In this document: positions 35,140 through 47,208 of the stretch, piece by piece
Position numbering within the stretch: the first letter of the stretch is position 1
Layout of the letters: each line of letters starts with the position of its first letter
Source: Lathyrus oleraceus
Taxonomy: Eukaryota; Streptophyta; Magnoliopsida; Fabales; Fabaceae
Assembly (NCBI RefSeq): GCF_024323335.1
Contig: NC_066579.1
Coordinates: forward strand, 51,976,771 to 52,040,770
DNA length: 64,000 nt
Reading direction: 5' to 3'
Program-made: the position numbers and the translations under genes
Notes under the pieces: model-generated
Told to the model about the DNA's origin: nothing
Seen by the model: the letters and a program-made list of their open reading frames with translations, nothing else
The model's database searches: none

Positions 35140-36060
35140 AAAGCAGACTGAAGAATTGCTTTACAACCAAAGTCATGAGATTCAGCCAGAGGATCAAGTG
35201 TGTGTGATCCAGCAGGAGGGTCATTTCGAAGATTCAGCCTGACAATCATTTTCCAATGAGCCAACCTAAGGTTCAATTTGAAGATTCAGCCAGAGAATCG
35301 CCTACAAGCGTTATATCCCCAGCAAGCCAGCTAGAGGAGTAGATTGACAACTCAACAGAAAATCAACCTACAAGGAGATCCAGCCCGCGGATCGCAATTT
35401 AAAAACAAGGTCTAATTGAAGAGTCGTTACAACATGTTCTAGCCTGAAGAATATGTACGAATCCCAAAAAGTGGAATATTCTCGAAGCCGCATATCTAAC
35501 AGGAAGATTGGGTGCAGATTTCGAAAGAGGGTCAACCAGCGCATGCCTCAGATGCGAGATCCTGATGATGGGAATTTATCATCAAAACAATCCAGATCTA
35601 GCCAGAAGATCGAAGTCAGGTCTAGCCCGAAGACTGAAAATAGATTCAGCCAGAGAATCAAAACAAAGAAGATCTAGCCAGAAGAACGAGCCAGATCTAG
35701 CCAGAAGATCGAAGTCAGGTCTAGCCCGAAGACCGAAAATAGATTCAGCCAGAGAATCAAAGAGAATAGATTCAGCCAGAGAATCGAAACGAAGTAGATC
35801 TAGCCAGAAGATTGAAGTAAGGTCTAGCCCGAAGACCAAAAATAGATTCAGCCAGAGAATCAAAACGAAGAAGATCTAGCCAGAAGATCGAAGTCAGGTC
35901 CAGCCCGAGGATCAAAATCGTATCCAGCCCGAGGATCAAAATTAATATCCAACCAGAGGACTAAATTGAGTATAGATTCGGCCAGAGGATCGAAACTCCA
36001 GATTAAGTCAGAAGACTGATTCAGATTCAGCCAGAGGATTGGAAGAAAAATAAACAGCGC
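35140..36060. repeat. Tandem-repeat-rich distal 3' untranslated region
   Basis: Dozens of short variant units of the form TTCAGCCAGAGGATC or GATCTAGCCAGAAGATCGAA, about 18-22 bp each. They form a higher-order block around 35590-35900 in which a ~110-120-bp group (TCTAGCCCGAAGAC..AAAATAGATTCAGCCAGAGA) recurs three times. Short open frames here only reflect the repeat. Variable tandem repeats between pol and the 3' LTR are a described feature of Ogre elements and a proposed source of satellites. Confidence 0.9.
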
Positions 36061-36190
36061 GGTGTATTTCAGCATTTTTGTGGTGTTCTCAGAGCGTAAA
36101 TTTTCGGCCTGTCTTTGGTATTCAATCACAGCTCACCTTGTTTGTCTGATAAGTTGTTCGCTTTCATCCGGCTCGGGTTAGCTGATGATT

Positions 36191-36203
36191 GAATAGGGGC
36201 AGC
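36191..36203 (+). promoter_or_regulatory. Polypurine tract
   Basis: GAATAGGGGCAGC directly abuts the 3' LTR start TGTAACACCC, the expected place for plus-strand priming. Confidence 0.8.
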
Positions 36204-38677
36204 TGTAACACCCCAAAATTTGCCCTCCTCATTCATGCATTCATTTTTAGGTCACTTAACATTTCATATTGCATTTCATCATGTCAACCAGAATCGGATC
36301 CAGGAAGCTTGAACATCATCCAAGACACTTTGTGGGTTCTATCCGGGTGATCAATCAACACAAGGGAAGGACTTGAGCTACTTCCAACAGGTTCAAATGG
36401 GGTTTATTCATCATTCAAAACGCTAATCTTGAAGGAGAAAAAATTTGTTCCTGAGCTGTCATGCTCGCTAGGCAAGCAGCATGGTTCGCCTAGCGAACCT
36501 TGAACTGTCATGCTCGATAGGCGAGCAGATCCTTCGCTGGGCGAAGCGCACGCGTTTTCAGAATATAACAGAAAGTCATGGGACTTGGGTTGCCCTCATT
36601 TGAGCCCACCAAGCCACGAAATCATGTTATAAATACTAGAGTTTCAGTAGAACAAAAGAAAAGAAAAAAAAGAAGCAGAGACAGAGAGTATGAACTAATC
36701 TGCAGCAGCCTCCAGACAGCTCTGAAAAGTTCACTCTGACTCACACACTTTTTCACCTCCATCTCACGCAAACCCTAACACTGCTCTGCAAACCCAAGGG
36801 TGCAATTCATATTCATTCGATCTCTCCAATCAGGTTTTCCCTTATTCCCATTACTCTATGCTTTCAAATTGAATTCTCTGAATGTATGAGGTACCGTTAG
36901 GTTTTGCCCCCGGGTTTAGATATGCATGAATATTAAACAATACCTTGAATGTTTAATCGTTTCATTTCTGAGATGGATACCACAGGGTTAGGGTTACCGA
37001 AATCATATTGTTATCAGAGAAGAACCCAGAACCCGCAGGCGTTCGCTAACACATTCGTTAGGCGAGCCTGCAGCGAAGCTTCACTAAGCCTTCGCTAAGC
37101 GAAGCAGCAGCGATCGCGACAACAGTTGCTTTTTTGGTTTGCTCTAATCTGTTTTGTGTTCGTCATGGCATTATTTTCTCCTGATTCCATCCTGTTACTC
37201 TAACCTGTTTGTTGAGTTTTTGTGAGGGCTCACATGACTTTAGAAGAGATGGCTTGCTTGGTATTCCACTTTATTTGTGGGATACCACCTAGAGGTTTAT
37301 TCCGATTACCTGTACTGACTCGCTTTCTTTGATGGTGCTAGCTTGAGGGATCTCCGGGTTTCTTATTCCTTTAGTTGTTGTTACTTCGGATCTTTATCCG
37401 TACGGTAGACCTCTTGATCCCTTTATTTTTCCCGCATTTTACCGCTTTCTTAGCTGGAAGACCTCAATAGGAGGCAATGTTTTCTTTTGTTTGTTTACTT
37501 TTGTGCCCAAAGACCTCCAAGAAGAGGCACCAGTGCTAAAGAACTCCATGAAGAGGCAATTGGCGGATAAAAGGGATTAGTAGTCAATCCCCCGTTATTC
37601 AGTGTGTCGTTCTTTAAGATCACACTACGTGTTGATGCTTCAGAACAAAAGCCCAAGATCTTTTGTCCGGTTGGTCAGTGGAGAGGGTTCCATCTTTCTG
37701 AACCCCCACGCCTTGTCATGAGCTCACCCTTTCCAGGGTTAAGAGCTATGAGGTCTTATCCTCATTACCCTTTTGATCTGCTCACCCTGACGTTCAATGT
37801 CAGTGGTTAAGAGCCCATTTGATTACCTTTCCATGGCTTGTTTGTCGAGGTTGATATGACCCCTCTTGACTAAAGCCATACCCACGTATGTTTGAGCCCC
37901 CTTGTTGGCTGTTTACTTTATGCATGTTTTGTTTTGTATGGTGTGATTGTCTCCCCATAGGATTGCTAGGCTTCGTATAGTCTCTCGTTTGCATGTCAAT
38001 TAAGGTAGCGCGGTTCCTTCGTCTAGGACTTCCTTTTTGCATGAGCCTTCCTAAAACACAAGCAAACTCATTGATTTTTCGTCTCCTAAGAACACGTTAA
38101 CTCCTTCTACTACAGGTGAGTAAGTCTCCAAAGGTCGAGCATCCGGTAGATTGCGTAGTAAAGTCATTCGCCCAAAACCAACCCGTAGTTAGCCGAACTA
38201 CGTTTTGCTCTGATTCTCATTCCAGATGAGATACGTAGGCATAAGACGCGACCTCTTATCGAGCACACATCCCCCTAACCCATAGGTAGCCGAGCTACGA
38301 AGACTCTGATTCTCATATTCCGATGAGATACGTATGCGGTGGATGCGACATCCGCGCGAGTCATTTTCTTTTGACCCCTCGTTTAGTAAATAGTACATTA
38401 GATAAACCCACACCCTTTAGACAAGAACAACAAGAGTGGATCCCGTAGAGTACTACGGATGCGTAGGGGTGCTAATACCTTCCCTTCGTATAATCGACTC
38501 CCGAACCCAAGATTTGGTTGCGAGACCTTGTCTTTTCCTTTCCTTTGTTCCAGGTTTACTTCGAGCGTTTCCTTTCCCTCCTTTGGGATAAATAACGCAA
38601 GGTGGCAACTCTTCTGTCATTTCTTTCTTTTTCGCCGGTTTTTTTTTTCTCACTCCTATTTTTTTTAGGCTGCGACA
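36204..38677 (+). repeat. 3' LTR of the Ogre-like element
   Basis: Starts TGTAACACCCCAAAATTTGC and ends GGCTGCGACA. It is about 10 bp longer than the 5' LTR, chiefly because of an 11-bp partial duplication in the GAAGC..CTTCGCTAAGCG palindrome region (37078-37105 versus 22318-22336). The TATA box is TATAAATA at 36628-36635. Confidence 0.95.
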
Positions 38678-38682
38678 CATGG
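38678..38682. repeat. Target site duplication CATGG, right copy
   Basis: Follows the 3' LTR end CGACA and continues as CATGGCGGGATAAAGTATTG. This is identical to the uninterrupted B/C junction starting at 44703. Confidence 0.95.
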
Positions 38683-39164
38683 CGGGATAAAGTATTGTGA
38701 TTGGTGATCCCTGTAGAAAGTGATATTGCGGTCAATTTATACTAAATGAGAAAATTCTAGTTTTATTTAAAATTAAAACCAATAATTAACAAAATCATGT
38801 AAAGGATGCAAAAAAAAAATAGATTAATTTTTTATATTGAAAATATTTATTTTCTTTGGAGATGTTTTACTCATTAAGAAAGAGAATAATAATAACAATC
38901 AAATTTATTTTGATTTTTAGCATTTTTGAATTATTTTTTTTACTCTTTTAGTAGAATGTGCATAAAATAAATAAAAATTATTTTAAAAAATGCCTTAAAT
39001 AAAAAACATAAAATTAAAATTAAAACTCATATTTTTTACTAGAAATACATAAAATAATAAAAATAAAAATTATTTAAAAAAATACTTATTTAAATAAAAC
39101 GAAAATTAATTATAATAATAAAAAATACAAATTTTTGTGGATAAAAAAAATAAATATAAAAAAA

Positions 39165-39245
39165 GTGAGAAACATGAGACTTGAACTTAGGACCTCAAAT
39201 TTGTCCTCCTTATACTCACTTCACTATCAAATGGATTATCTCATT
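39165..39245 (-). repeat. tRNA-like, possibly SINE-derived sequence in the composite unit
   Basis: On the minus strand TAAGTTCAAGTCTC (39176-39189) resembles a Pol III B box (GGTTCRANTCC). GATAGTGAAGTGAG lies about 30-40 bp upstream at the A-box position. The same block is in copies A (about 15065-15145) and C (about 45185-45265). Ends and target duplications are not visible, so this could be a diverged SINE head or a coincidence. Confidence 0.3.
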
Positions 39246-39717
39246 CATTCAAAATAAAATGCAACTAAATCCATATAATAGTAAAGAGGTGGATAAAATT
39301 TAGGATACTACAGTCCTTAATTATGTAATAAATTGAACTGTTAATTTAGATTAGACTTGTATAGTTATGGTCAATAATTTATACGATTCTATATTTGATA
39401 TATGAGTTCATCAACACATATCAAACAATGAAAAAGAAATTAAGTGAATAACAATGTTGAATTAAACAAAAGTGCCAATAATAAAATACGCAAACATATT
39501 ATTTAATAGGTTCATACAAGTTCATCTAGAAAGCCATAATGAATAAGAAATTAGCTACTCATCAACTATCTAACTAAGATTAGAAGATTCCTAAGCACTA
39601 TCTAATTTACCATTCTATTGAAATTTAAATTACACTAAACAATGCCCTTAATTGTAATTGAGTATTACAAAGTTTTAGGCCAATAAAAACATCCCATATT
39701 TCCAAGTGGCATAAGAA

Positions 39718-40065
39718 ATGGAGCATCTTTTCCATGTTTCAAAATTTGTCGATGTTCGATCTCTCCCCATCCCTTTTTCATTTCCGTCATTCTCCTCTCT
39801 CTCCCTTTTCATCACTTTCTTTCCATTCCTCTCTCTTTCCCCTTTTCTCCATTTTATCCGTTTTTCTTCTTTTTCCTTCCTCTATGCATCCAACTTGAAT
39901 CCTTCTCATTATTTCTTTACACTCTTCTTCTTTTCAGTTTTCTTCTTAAAATCACATTATGCACAAAAGAAGATGGAGACCTGCTTTTGGATCATGGTTT
40001 TAGTTCCAACTTTAACTGAAGAAGATGGAGATCCGAGCATGGGTTGTGGTCTAAGTTTCAAGTGA
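39718..40065 (+). other. Small ORF in pyrimidine-rich leader, copy B
   Basis: 115 codons, Ser/Phe/Leu-rich, nearly identical to copy C (45737-46084) and to the shortened form in copy A. Ends TEEDGDPSMGCGLSFK. Not recognised; probably captured untranslated leader. Synonymous versus non-synonymous change between the three copies would decide. Confidence 0.3.
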
Positions 40066-40378
40066 AGAAGAAGATGAAGACCTATTTGTGGGTTGTGGTT
40101 TTGATTTCAATTTAAGAAGAAGACAATTCAAATAAGAGGTCCATTTAAAAATGCTTACTGGAAATTGCTAATGGGGTAGGTTTATTCTTTATCTAGTTAC
40201 TCCATTCTATTTGTCTACTAAACTGATGTTCTTTCTTTGTTGGTTGGCTAGGTCATTGATGCTCAACCACTGCTTAACTTGTGGGAAATAACCCTATAAA
40301 ATATTTTGTTTGGTGTTATTGGTATACCAACCTTTGGATCACAGATTATCCTTGCTCGAGCACTCACTTCAGCATTGG

Positions 40379-40640
40379 CCAAAAACTATTGATAACAATA
40401 TCCCTCTAAGGATGCTTTTGACTGTATATGCAGTTGCACTAAAAAATGAAAAAAGATTAGTAGTTAAATATACTTATTGAATGTTGTATAACCTAATACC
40501 CTTATGTATTTAAATCAAGTTATTGACAAGTCAATTGGTTTTGACACTAATGTTGAAGAGGCACAAAGAGCTATTAATTCAGCCCATGTTAAAGCAGTGA
40601 GTGCTGAGAATTGTATTGGTGTTGTGAAGTTAATGGGGAT
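40379..40640 (+). pseudogene. Captured phosphofructokinase fragment, copy B
   Basis: Same two exon-like pieces as copy A: PKTIDNNIPL from 40379 and [20 protein letters not shown]...GVVKLMG from 40516. Compared with A it has Thr to Asn in the GFDT(T/N)VEEAQ motif and Glu to Lys in AHVEA. It is followed directly by a stop. Confidence 0.78.
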
Positions 40641-41211
40641 AACATAACAAAGGATTCTTGCCAACATTTTTTTAAACATGCTTCGAAATTAGGGGGTCTC
40701 TTATTTTTACGACTTTTCAATTAATTTTTCGTGTGTAATGTCCTTCTTTCTTTACCTCATTTTTATTCCTATGTAATACATTTAAACTTTTCATACCCTA
40801 GTTCTAAAATTGACTTGTGGATATCAATGGAGAGTATAAACCTACACCACTTTATCCAACTAACCTGCTGCTAAAATTAACTTGTGGATATCAATGGAGA
40901 TTACAAACCTACATCACTTTATCCAGCTAGCCTGCTGCTAAAGTTGACAACCTTTCATTCAACATAATGTATGTCAAACACTTCCATCTCAAGAATTTCC
41001 CTACATGTTCAACTGATATAGCTGATTATCTTCAGAATCTGCATACACTAAAAAGTGATGATGTTATGTATCCTATTTTGGTGATGTGATGCCAACGCTT
41101 GATGAATGAATTCATCTTCTCAACTTGAGTTATATCCCTTTGTGTTGTACATTATACACTAGATGTGAAAGACAGGGACGGAGGTAGTAGGAAGAAAGGG
41201 TGGGCCCATAC

Positions 41212-43528
41212 TGTAGCGGTAAATTCATGATCATCAAGCTATGGATAAGCTAGACATCAAATAATAAGAGTCACCGTCGCACTTTTATTGTTTCCAAAGG
41301 AAAAGGGAAAATGTACGAACAAAACCAAAAAATAAGAAGTTTTCAAATCAAAACTAATAAAATGTCATAGACTACAGGTAAGGGGGTTGGTTACACAGAG
41401 GGAAGGTGTTAGCACCCAAAGTGTGTTAGGTACTCCTAGGGAGCCCTTTTTGTGTGCATATGTATTTGGTACAAAAATGATATTTACAAACAAATAGAAT
41501 GGGGGGATGAGAAAGAATTCAATTAATTATATTTTTATGTTTGACAAGACCTTCGGACTTGTGCCTACGTACCAACATAAAAATGAGGGATCAAAACCTC
41601 GTAGTTCGTGATACAAATTTCAAAGTGGATGCATTGCTTTTATCAAAAATTAAGTTTGAAAGGCATAAAGGTCTGAAAATGGTTTGAATGAGTTAATTCT
41701 TTTTGTCTTTTTGAAAGTTTAAGTCAAGTATAGTTAATTTTATTGACAAGTTTGATTCAAGAAAATAAGTTTGAAAATGCAATGGCATAAGGCCAAAGTT
41801 TCTATCTTTTTGCAAAGTGGTCAAAGTTTAGAACAAAATAAGTTCAAACAAAGAAAATTTTAAAAGGAGGGAGAGATTTTGAAATTAAAGAAACGGGGAG
41901 AAGATGAAGAGACTAATCCTATGCACAAAATTAAAAGTTAAGAGTTGAAAAGATCTGACCGATGGGTAGCAATCCAATAGGCAAGAATGCCATATAGATA
42001 CCCCGAATTCCCTTGGACATTTAGAATTAAGCAACACACAAATGCACAATTATATCAATATTGAAGAGCAAAGGCATCAAATAAAGATAGCCACATCCAA
42101 GCTTTAGCCACTCCATGATCTTCTTCAAATTAGCCCATGTAACAGCTGAATTTCACAAGTCACAGGTTCAAAATAACAGCTTCACAATGATCATATTGCA
42201 AATGAACTCAAAGGGATCTTGAATGATGTATCAGATGAAGTTTCAAATTTCAATCACTTGGTTTCGCAAAAGTTTGCATTGGCCAAGTCCTTTAGCATAT
42301 GGAGGTTGCCTAAATTCTAAGTCCAATTTGTCCAAGATCAAGTAAACAGTCCACTTAAAAGTTTTTTAGGGTTTTTGTTCTTATTATGTACATTAATGGT
42401 CCAAGACCACACAAATAAACAAAATATACACAAGCAAGATATATCACACAATATGGTCCAAATGGACAAAGGGAAAATTGCACTAACATAAACAATTAGA
42501 ATGGTATGAATAAAAGCAAATGAATAGAACTTAAAAATTAAAGTACATTAAAATAAAGGGCTTGAAATTAAATGTTAGTTGTTAATGAGTTAGGAGTTAG
42601 TATTGTTTTGCTTTTGCTTTTCATTTTAAGTCATTCTTTGAAGAACACTCAATCCACTTATCACAAGCATGGATCCTTGAGCCAAGACATCTTCCAAAGG
42701 AAGGAAAAAAGGCCAAGTTTCCATACAATACCATGAAAGAGGGGAGACTTACAATCTCACTAACTAGAATGTTATGCATTTTGTGTCACAAATTTAGCAC
42801 TATGTTAAGCAATCGTAATTGGACTTACGTAGAAGTCACAACTATTTGAGGTCGGGCAATAGAATTTTGGTGTTAATGCATGTTAGAGACATAGTATAAC
42901 GGACTATGCTCATGAAACATACCACACACAAAAAGAATATGCAAAAGAGGTGGCCTAATATCATCCATACTCATGTTGATTTTTCAATCAACTAGCCTTA
43001 GGACTTTGAGATATTATAGGCCAAATGAGATGAATGCATAAAGAATGGGAATGAGATGAAGAGGGAGGGGAATGGATCAAAACTCAAATTGGTCAAAGGA
43101 GGACTTTTACCAAATTAATATCATCCATTCGTTTTGGGAGATCGAATGCACATTCCATCAATCCCCTAAATCCAATGATATTAACTTGAAAAAGTTAAAT
43201 CAACATTGACCAAGGCCCAACAACAAGAGTTAAACTCAAACAAGTCATCACAATTGGTCAACACAATTAATTGGCATTTATTCAAATTAAAAAGACTAAA
43301 ATAATACATTTAAATTAAATATGGTTTGTCAAATTCTTAAAACCTCATCAAAACACCAATGAAATGGCCATGAGATTTATCATAGGTCAAACAAGGTCAA
43401 AGGACCTTGGAGAAAAAAATTCAGAATTTTTAAAGACTTAAAAATATTTTTAAACAATTAAAAATAATCACAATATCAATTAAATCATGAAAAATAGTAA
43501 TAATGATCCAAAAAATATTTTTAATTCA
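41212..43528 (-). mobile_element. Truncated Ogre/Tat-type LTR, copy B
   Basis: Paralogue of 17059-19373 with the same left junction (CCCATAC then TGTAGCGGTAAATTCATGAT) and the same truncated right edge at the inverted satellite piece (ACACATGTGAGTGGTG). Retains the GGGGGTTGGTTACACAGAGG and TAGCACCC blocks typical of the LTR U5. Confidence 0.75.
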
Positions 43529-44188
43529 AAACACATGTGAGTGGTGACCTAAGATTATATGTCATTCCTTGAAGTAAAAGCTCTTGTGGACCACATGTTG
43601 ACCAAACTTTGACCTTGGGAATCAAAACACTAATTTAGAAACCAAGCTTGATCATTTGATTGCAAGTCCTTACCTTGTACAATAAGAAAAAGGAAACAAC
43701 ATATATTTTAGTATTTTGAATAAGGTTAAAAAATTTAGAATGAAAGCAAAGAAAAAGGTAAAAAGAAAACACAAAAGGTGCTTGATGATCTCCCACAAAG
43801 GCAAACCAAAAGAGGTAAAGGTTAGGATGATACCATGTTTGTGAAATTTTATTGAAATGAAAATGATATGATAGGTGGAATATTATGTGTAAAATTAGGG
43901 TATGACACAGGGGAAATAATGATAAAACCCTAAAGGAAAGGATAAGACGGTCATTAAAATTGAATATGTGTTCGGAAGTCGGTTAAGTGAGGGGAAGGTG
44001 TTGGGTACCCCTCACATGTGTTGTACTCAACGAGAACCTCCTCTAGTTTTAGGGTTAAGTTTTTTTGTCTAAGGGGATATTTGCATATATCATTTCTACT
44101 TTCTATTTATTTATTTAAAAAGAGGATAATTACAAAATATTAAAATGGGAAAAGATTTAGTTAAAGTTAGTGGTGAGATAAGTTATGG
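43529..44188. repeat. Partial satellite monomer inside copy B
   Basis: About 0.7 of an 898-bp monomer, with the anchor (GAAGGTGTTGGGTACCC variant) at 43994. Matching flanks are 902 bp further apart in copy A, which is one extra monomer. Confidence 0.88.
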
Positions 44189-45736
44189 AGTTGATGGAAA
44201 TTTTTGTTTATGTTTTTGGTGAATGAATTGTTGTTTTTGAGAGTTTGAGGTAACGATGATGGTAATTTTTATGCAAGGGTGTGTTGGAAATATTATTAAG
44301 GTTGTTTGGAGCTTGTGAATGCTGATGAATTTTTTTGAGTTTTGTTGAGATTTATTCATGATTTGTGTGAATTGTGATGAAATTTTTAGCTATGTGAGGG
44401 AGAATTGAATTGGTTTGAACATGAAGTTTATGAGGTGGTGGATATTAGTGTATGAGGATGAAGACTTTTGTGTGTGTTGTATATGTTGGATTGAGAGTAT
44501 GGGTGTATTTATGTGAGTATGTATATGTGTATTAGTGGGAATGAGTTCTGATTAGTTGGTTTTTGTGAATTGGCTTTGGTTATTATTTTTGCTTAAAAAC
44601 GTGAAAGGGTTGTAGGATTTTTTTATGTATAATGTGTAATTGGTTTGTACGCGTTTTTTAGCAGTGGAGTATAAGGGATAAGAGGTTTATTGGTGTGTAT
44701 GACATGGCGGGATAAAGTATTGTGATTGGTGATCCCTGTAGAAAGTGATACTGTGGTCAATTTATACTAAATGAGAAAATTCTAGTTTTATTTAAAATTA
44801 AAACCAATAATTAACAAAATCAAGTAAAGGATGCAAAAAAAATCGATTAATTTTTTATATTGAAAATATTTATTTTCTTTGGAGATGATTTACTCATTAA
44901 GAAAGAGAATAATAATAACAATCAAATTTATTTTGATTTTTACCATTTTTGATTTTTTTTACTCTTTTAGTAAAATGTGCATAAAATAAATAAAAATTAT
45001 TTTAAAAAATGCCTTAAATAAAAAACAGAAAATTCAAATTAAAACTCATTTTTTTACTAGAAATACATAAAATAATAAAAATAAAAATTATTAAAAAAAT
45101 ACTTATTTAAATAAAATGAAAATTAATTATAATAATAAAAAAGTACAATTTTTTGTGGATAAATAGAAATAAATATAAAAAAGTGAGAAACATGAGACTT
45201 GGACTTAGGACCTCATATTTATCCTCCTTATACTCACTTGACTATCAAAAGGGTTATCTCATTCATTCAAAATAAAATGCAACTGAAATTCATATATCAG
45301 TAAAGAGGTGGACAAAATTTAGGGTACTACAATCCTTAATCAAGTAATAAACTGAACTGTTAATTTAGATTAGACTTGTATAGTTATGGTTAATAATTTA
45401 TACGATTCTATATTTGATATATGAGTTCACCAACACATATCAAACAATGAAAAATAAACTAAGTGAATAACAATGTTGAATTAACTAAAAGTGCCAATAA
45501 TAAAATACGCAAACATATTACTTAATAGGTTCATACAAGTTCATCTAGAAAGCCATAATAAATAAGAAATTAGCTACTCATCAACTATCTAACTAAGATT
45601 AGAAGATACCTAAGCACTATCTAATTTACCATTCTATTGAAAATTAAATTACACTAAACAATGCCCTTAATTGTAATTGAGTAATACAAAGTTTTAGGCC
45701 AATAAAAACATCTCATATTTCCAAGTGGCGTAAGAC

Positions 45737-46084
45737 ATGGAGCATCTTTTCCATGTTTCAAAATTTGTAGACGTTCGATCTCTCCCCGTCCCTTTTTCAC
45801 TTCTGTCATTCTCCTCTCTCTCCCATTTCATCACTTCCTTTCCATTCCTCTCTCTTTCCCCTTTTCTCCATTTTATCTGTTTTTCTTTTTCTTCCTTCCT
45901 CTATTCATCCAACTTAAATCCTTCTCATTATTTCTTTACACTCTTCTTCTTTTCAGTTTTCTTCTTAAAATCACACTATGCACAAAAGAAGATGGAGATT
46001 TGCTTGTGGATCATGGTTTTAGTTCCAACTTTAACTGAAGAAGATAGAGATCCGAGCGTGGGTTGTGGTCCGAGTTTCAAGTGA
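45737..46084 (+). other. Small ORF in pyrimidine-rich leader, copy C
   Basis: 115 codons, same start and end as copy B (MEHLFHVSKF ... CGPSFK), with several substitutions. Kept open in two of three copies, which may simply reflect recent duplication. Confidence 0.3.
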
Positions 46085-46396
46085 AGAAGAAGATGAAGAC
46101 CTATTTGTGGGTTGTGGTTTTGATTTCAATTTAAGAAGAATACAATTCAAATAAGAGTTCCATTTAAAAATGCTTACTGGAAATTGCTAATGGGGTAGGT
46201 TTATTCTTTATCTAGTTACTCCATTCTATTTGTCTACTAAACTGATGTTCTTTCTTTGTTGGTTGGCTAGCTCATTGATGCTCAACCACTGCTTAACTTG
46301 TGGGAAATAACCCTATAAAATATTTTGTTTGGGGTTATTGGTATACCAACCTTTGGATCACATATTATCCTTGCTCGAGCACTCACTTCAGCATTG

Positions 46397-46667
46397 GCAA
46401 AAAATTATTGATAACAATATCCCTCTAAGGATGCTTTTGACTGTATATGTAGTTGCACTGAAAAATGAAAAATGATTAGTAGTTAAAGTTGACAAATGAA
46501 AAATTATGTTGCATAACCTAATACCCTTATGTATTTAAATCAAGTTATTGACAAGTCAATTAGTTTTGACACTACTATTGAAGAGGCACAAGGAGCTATT
46601 TATTCAGCCCATGTTGAAGCAGTGAGTGCTGAGAATTGTATTGGTGTTGTGAAGTTAATGGGGACAA
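46397..46667 (+). pseudogene. Captured phosphofructokinase fragment, copy C
   Basis: Third copy. The first exon piece reads QKIIDNNIP (two changes from PKTIDNN). The second, from 46542, reads [20 protein letters not shown]...IGVVKLMG with several further substitutions. It is the most diverged of the three and is clearly not under selection as a kinase. Confidence 0.75.
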
Positions 46668-47208
46668 CATAACAAAGGATTCTTGCCAACATTTATTTAA
46701 ACACGCTTCGAAATTAGGGGGTCTCTTATTTTTTCCGACTTTTCAATTAATTTTTCGTGTGTAATGTCCTTCTTTCTTTACCTCATTTTTATTCCTATGT
46801 AATACATTTAAACTTTTCATACCCTACTTCTAAAATTGACTTGTGGATATCAATGGAAAGTATAAACCTACACCACTTTATCCAACTAACCTGCTGCTAA
46901 AATTAACTTGTGGATATCAATGGAGATTACAAACCTACATCACTTTATCCAACTAGCCTACTGCTAAAGTTGACAACCTTTCATTCAACATAATGTATGT
47001 CAAACACTTCCATCTCAACAATTTCCCTACATGTTCAACTGATATAGCTGATTATCTCCAGAATTTGCGTACACTGAAAAGTGATGATGTTATGTATCCT
47101 ATGATGGTGATGTGATGCCAACGCTTGATGAATGAATTCATCTTCTCAACTTGAGTTATATCCCTTTGTGTTGTACATTATACACTAGATATGAAAGACA
47201 GGGACAAA

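Larger units (their letters stand above)
21447..38677 (+). mobile_element. Full-length Ogre-like Ty3-gypsy (Tat lineage) retrotransposon, 17.2 kb
   Basis: Flanked by a perfect 5-bp duplication CATGG, with TG...CA LTRs of 2464 and 2474 bp, a PBS at 23913 and a polypurine tract at 36191. Internal order: long leader, ORF1 (extra 5' ORF), gag, aspartic protease, an intron-like gap, reverse transcriptase, a second (archaeal-type) RNase H, integrase, then a long tandem-repeat-rich 3' untranslated region. ORF1 upstream of gag, the extra RNase H, the intron-like gap between protease and RT, and the large size together identify the Ogre group. The coding region is dead, with ten in-frame stops (eight of them TAG), three frameshifts and an RT-RNaseH deletion. 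About a dozen differences in the first ~300 bp of the two LTRs, counted by eye, suggest the insertion is not recent. Confidence 0.95.
38683..44707. repeat. Composite segmental duplication, copy B
   Basis: Complete copy of the ~6.02-kb unit; the same landmarks recur 6019 bp later in copy C (ORF starts 39718 and 45737). Order: CGGGATAAAG start, AT-rich block, tRNA-like sequence, CT-rich leader, phosphofructokinase fragment, hAT terminus (41173), LTR fragment (41212), part of one satellite monomer (43529-44188) and the GT-rich tail ending CATGG. Differences from copy A are scattered single bases plus one missing satellite monomer. Confidence 0.93.

Noticed and set aside
35580..35900. Regular short direct repeats resembling a CRISPR array
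   Set aside because: Units are contiguous variants of one 18-22-bp word without unique spacers, and they lie in the 3' untranslated region of a plant retrotransposon.
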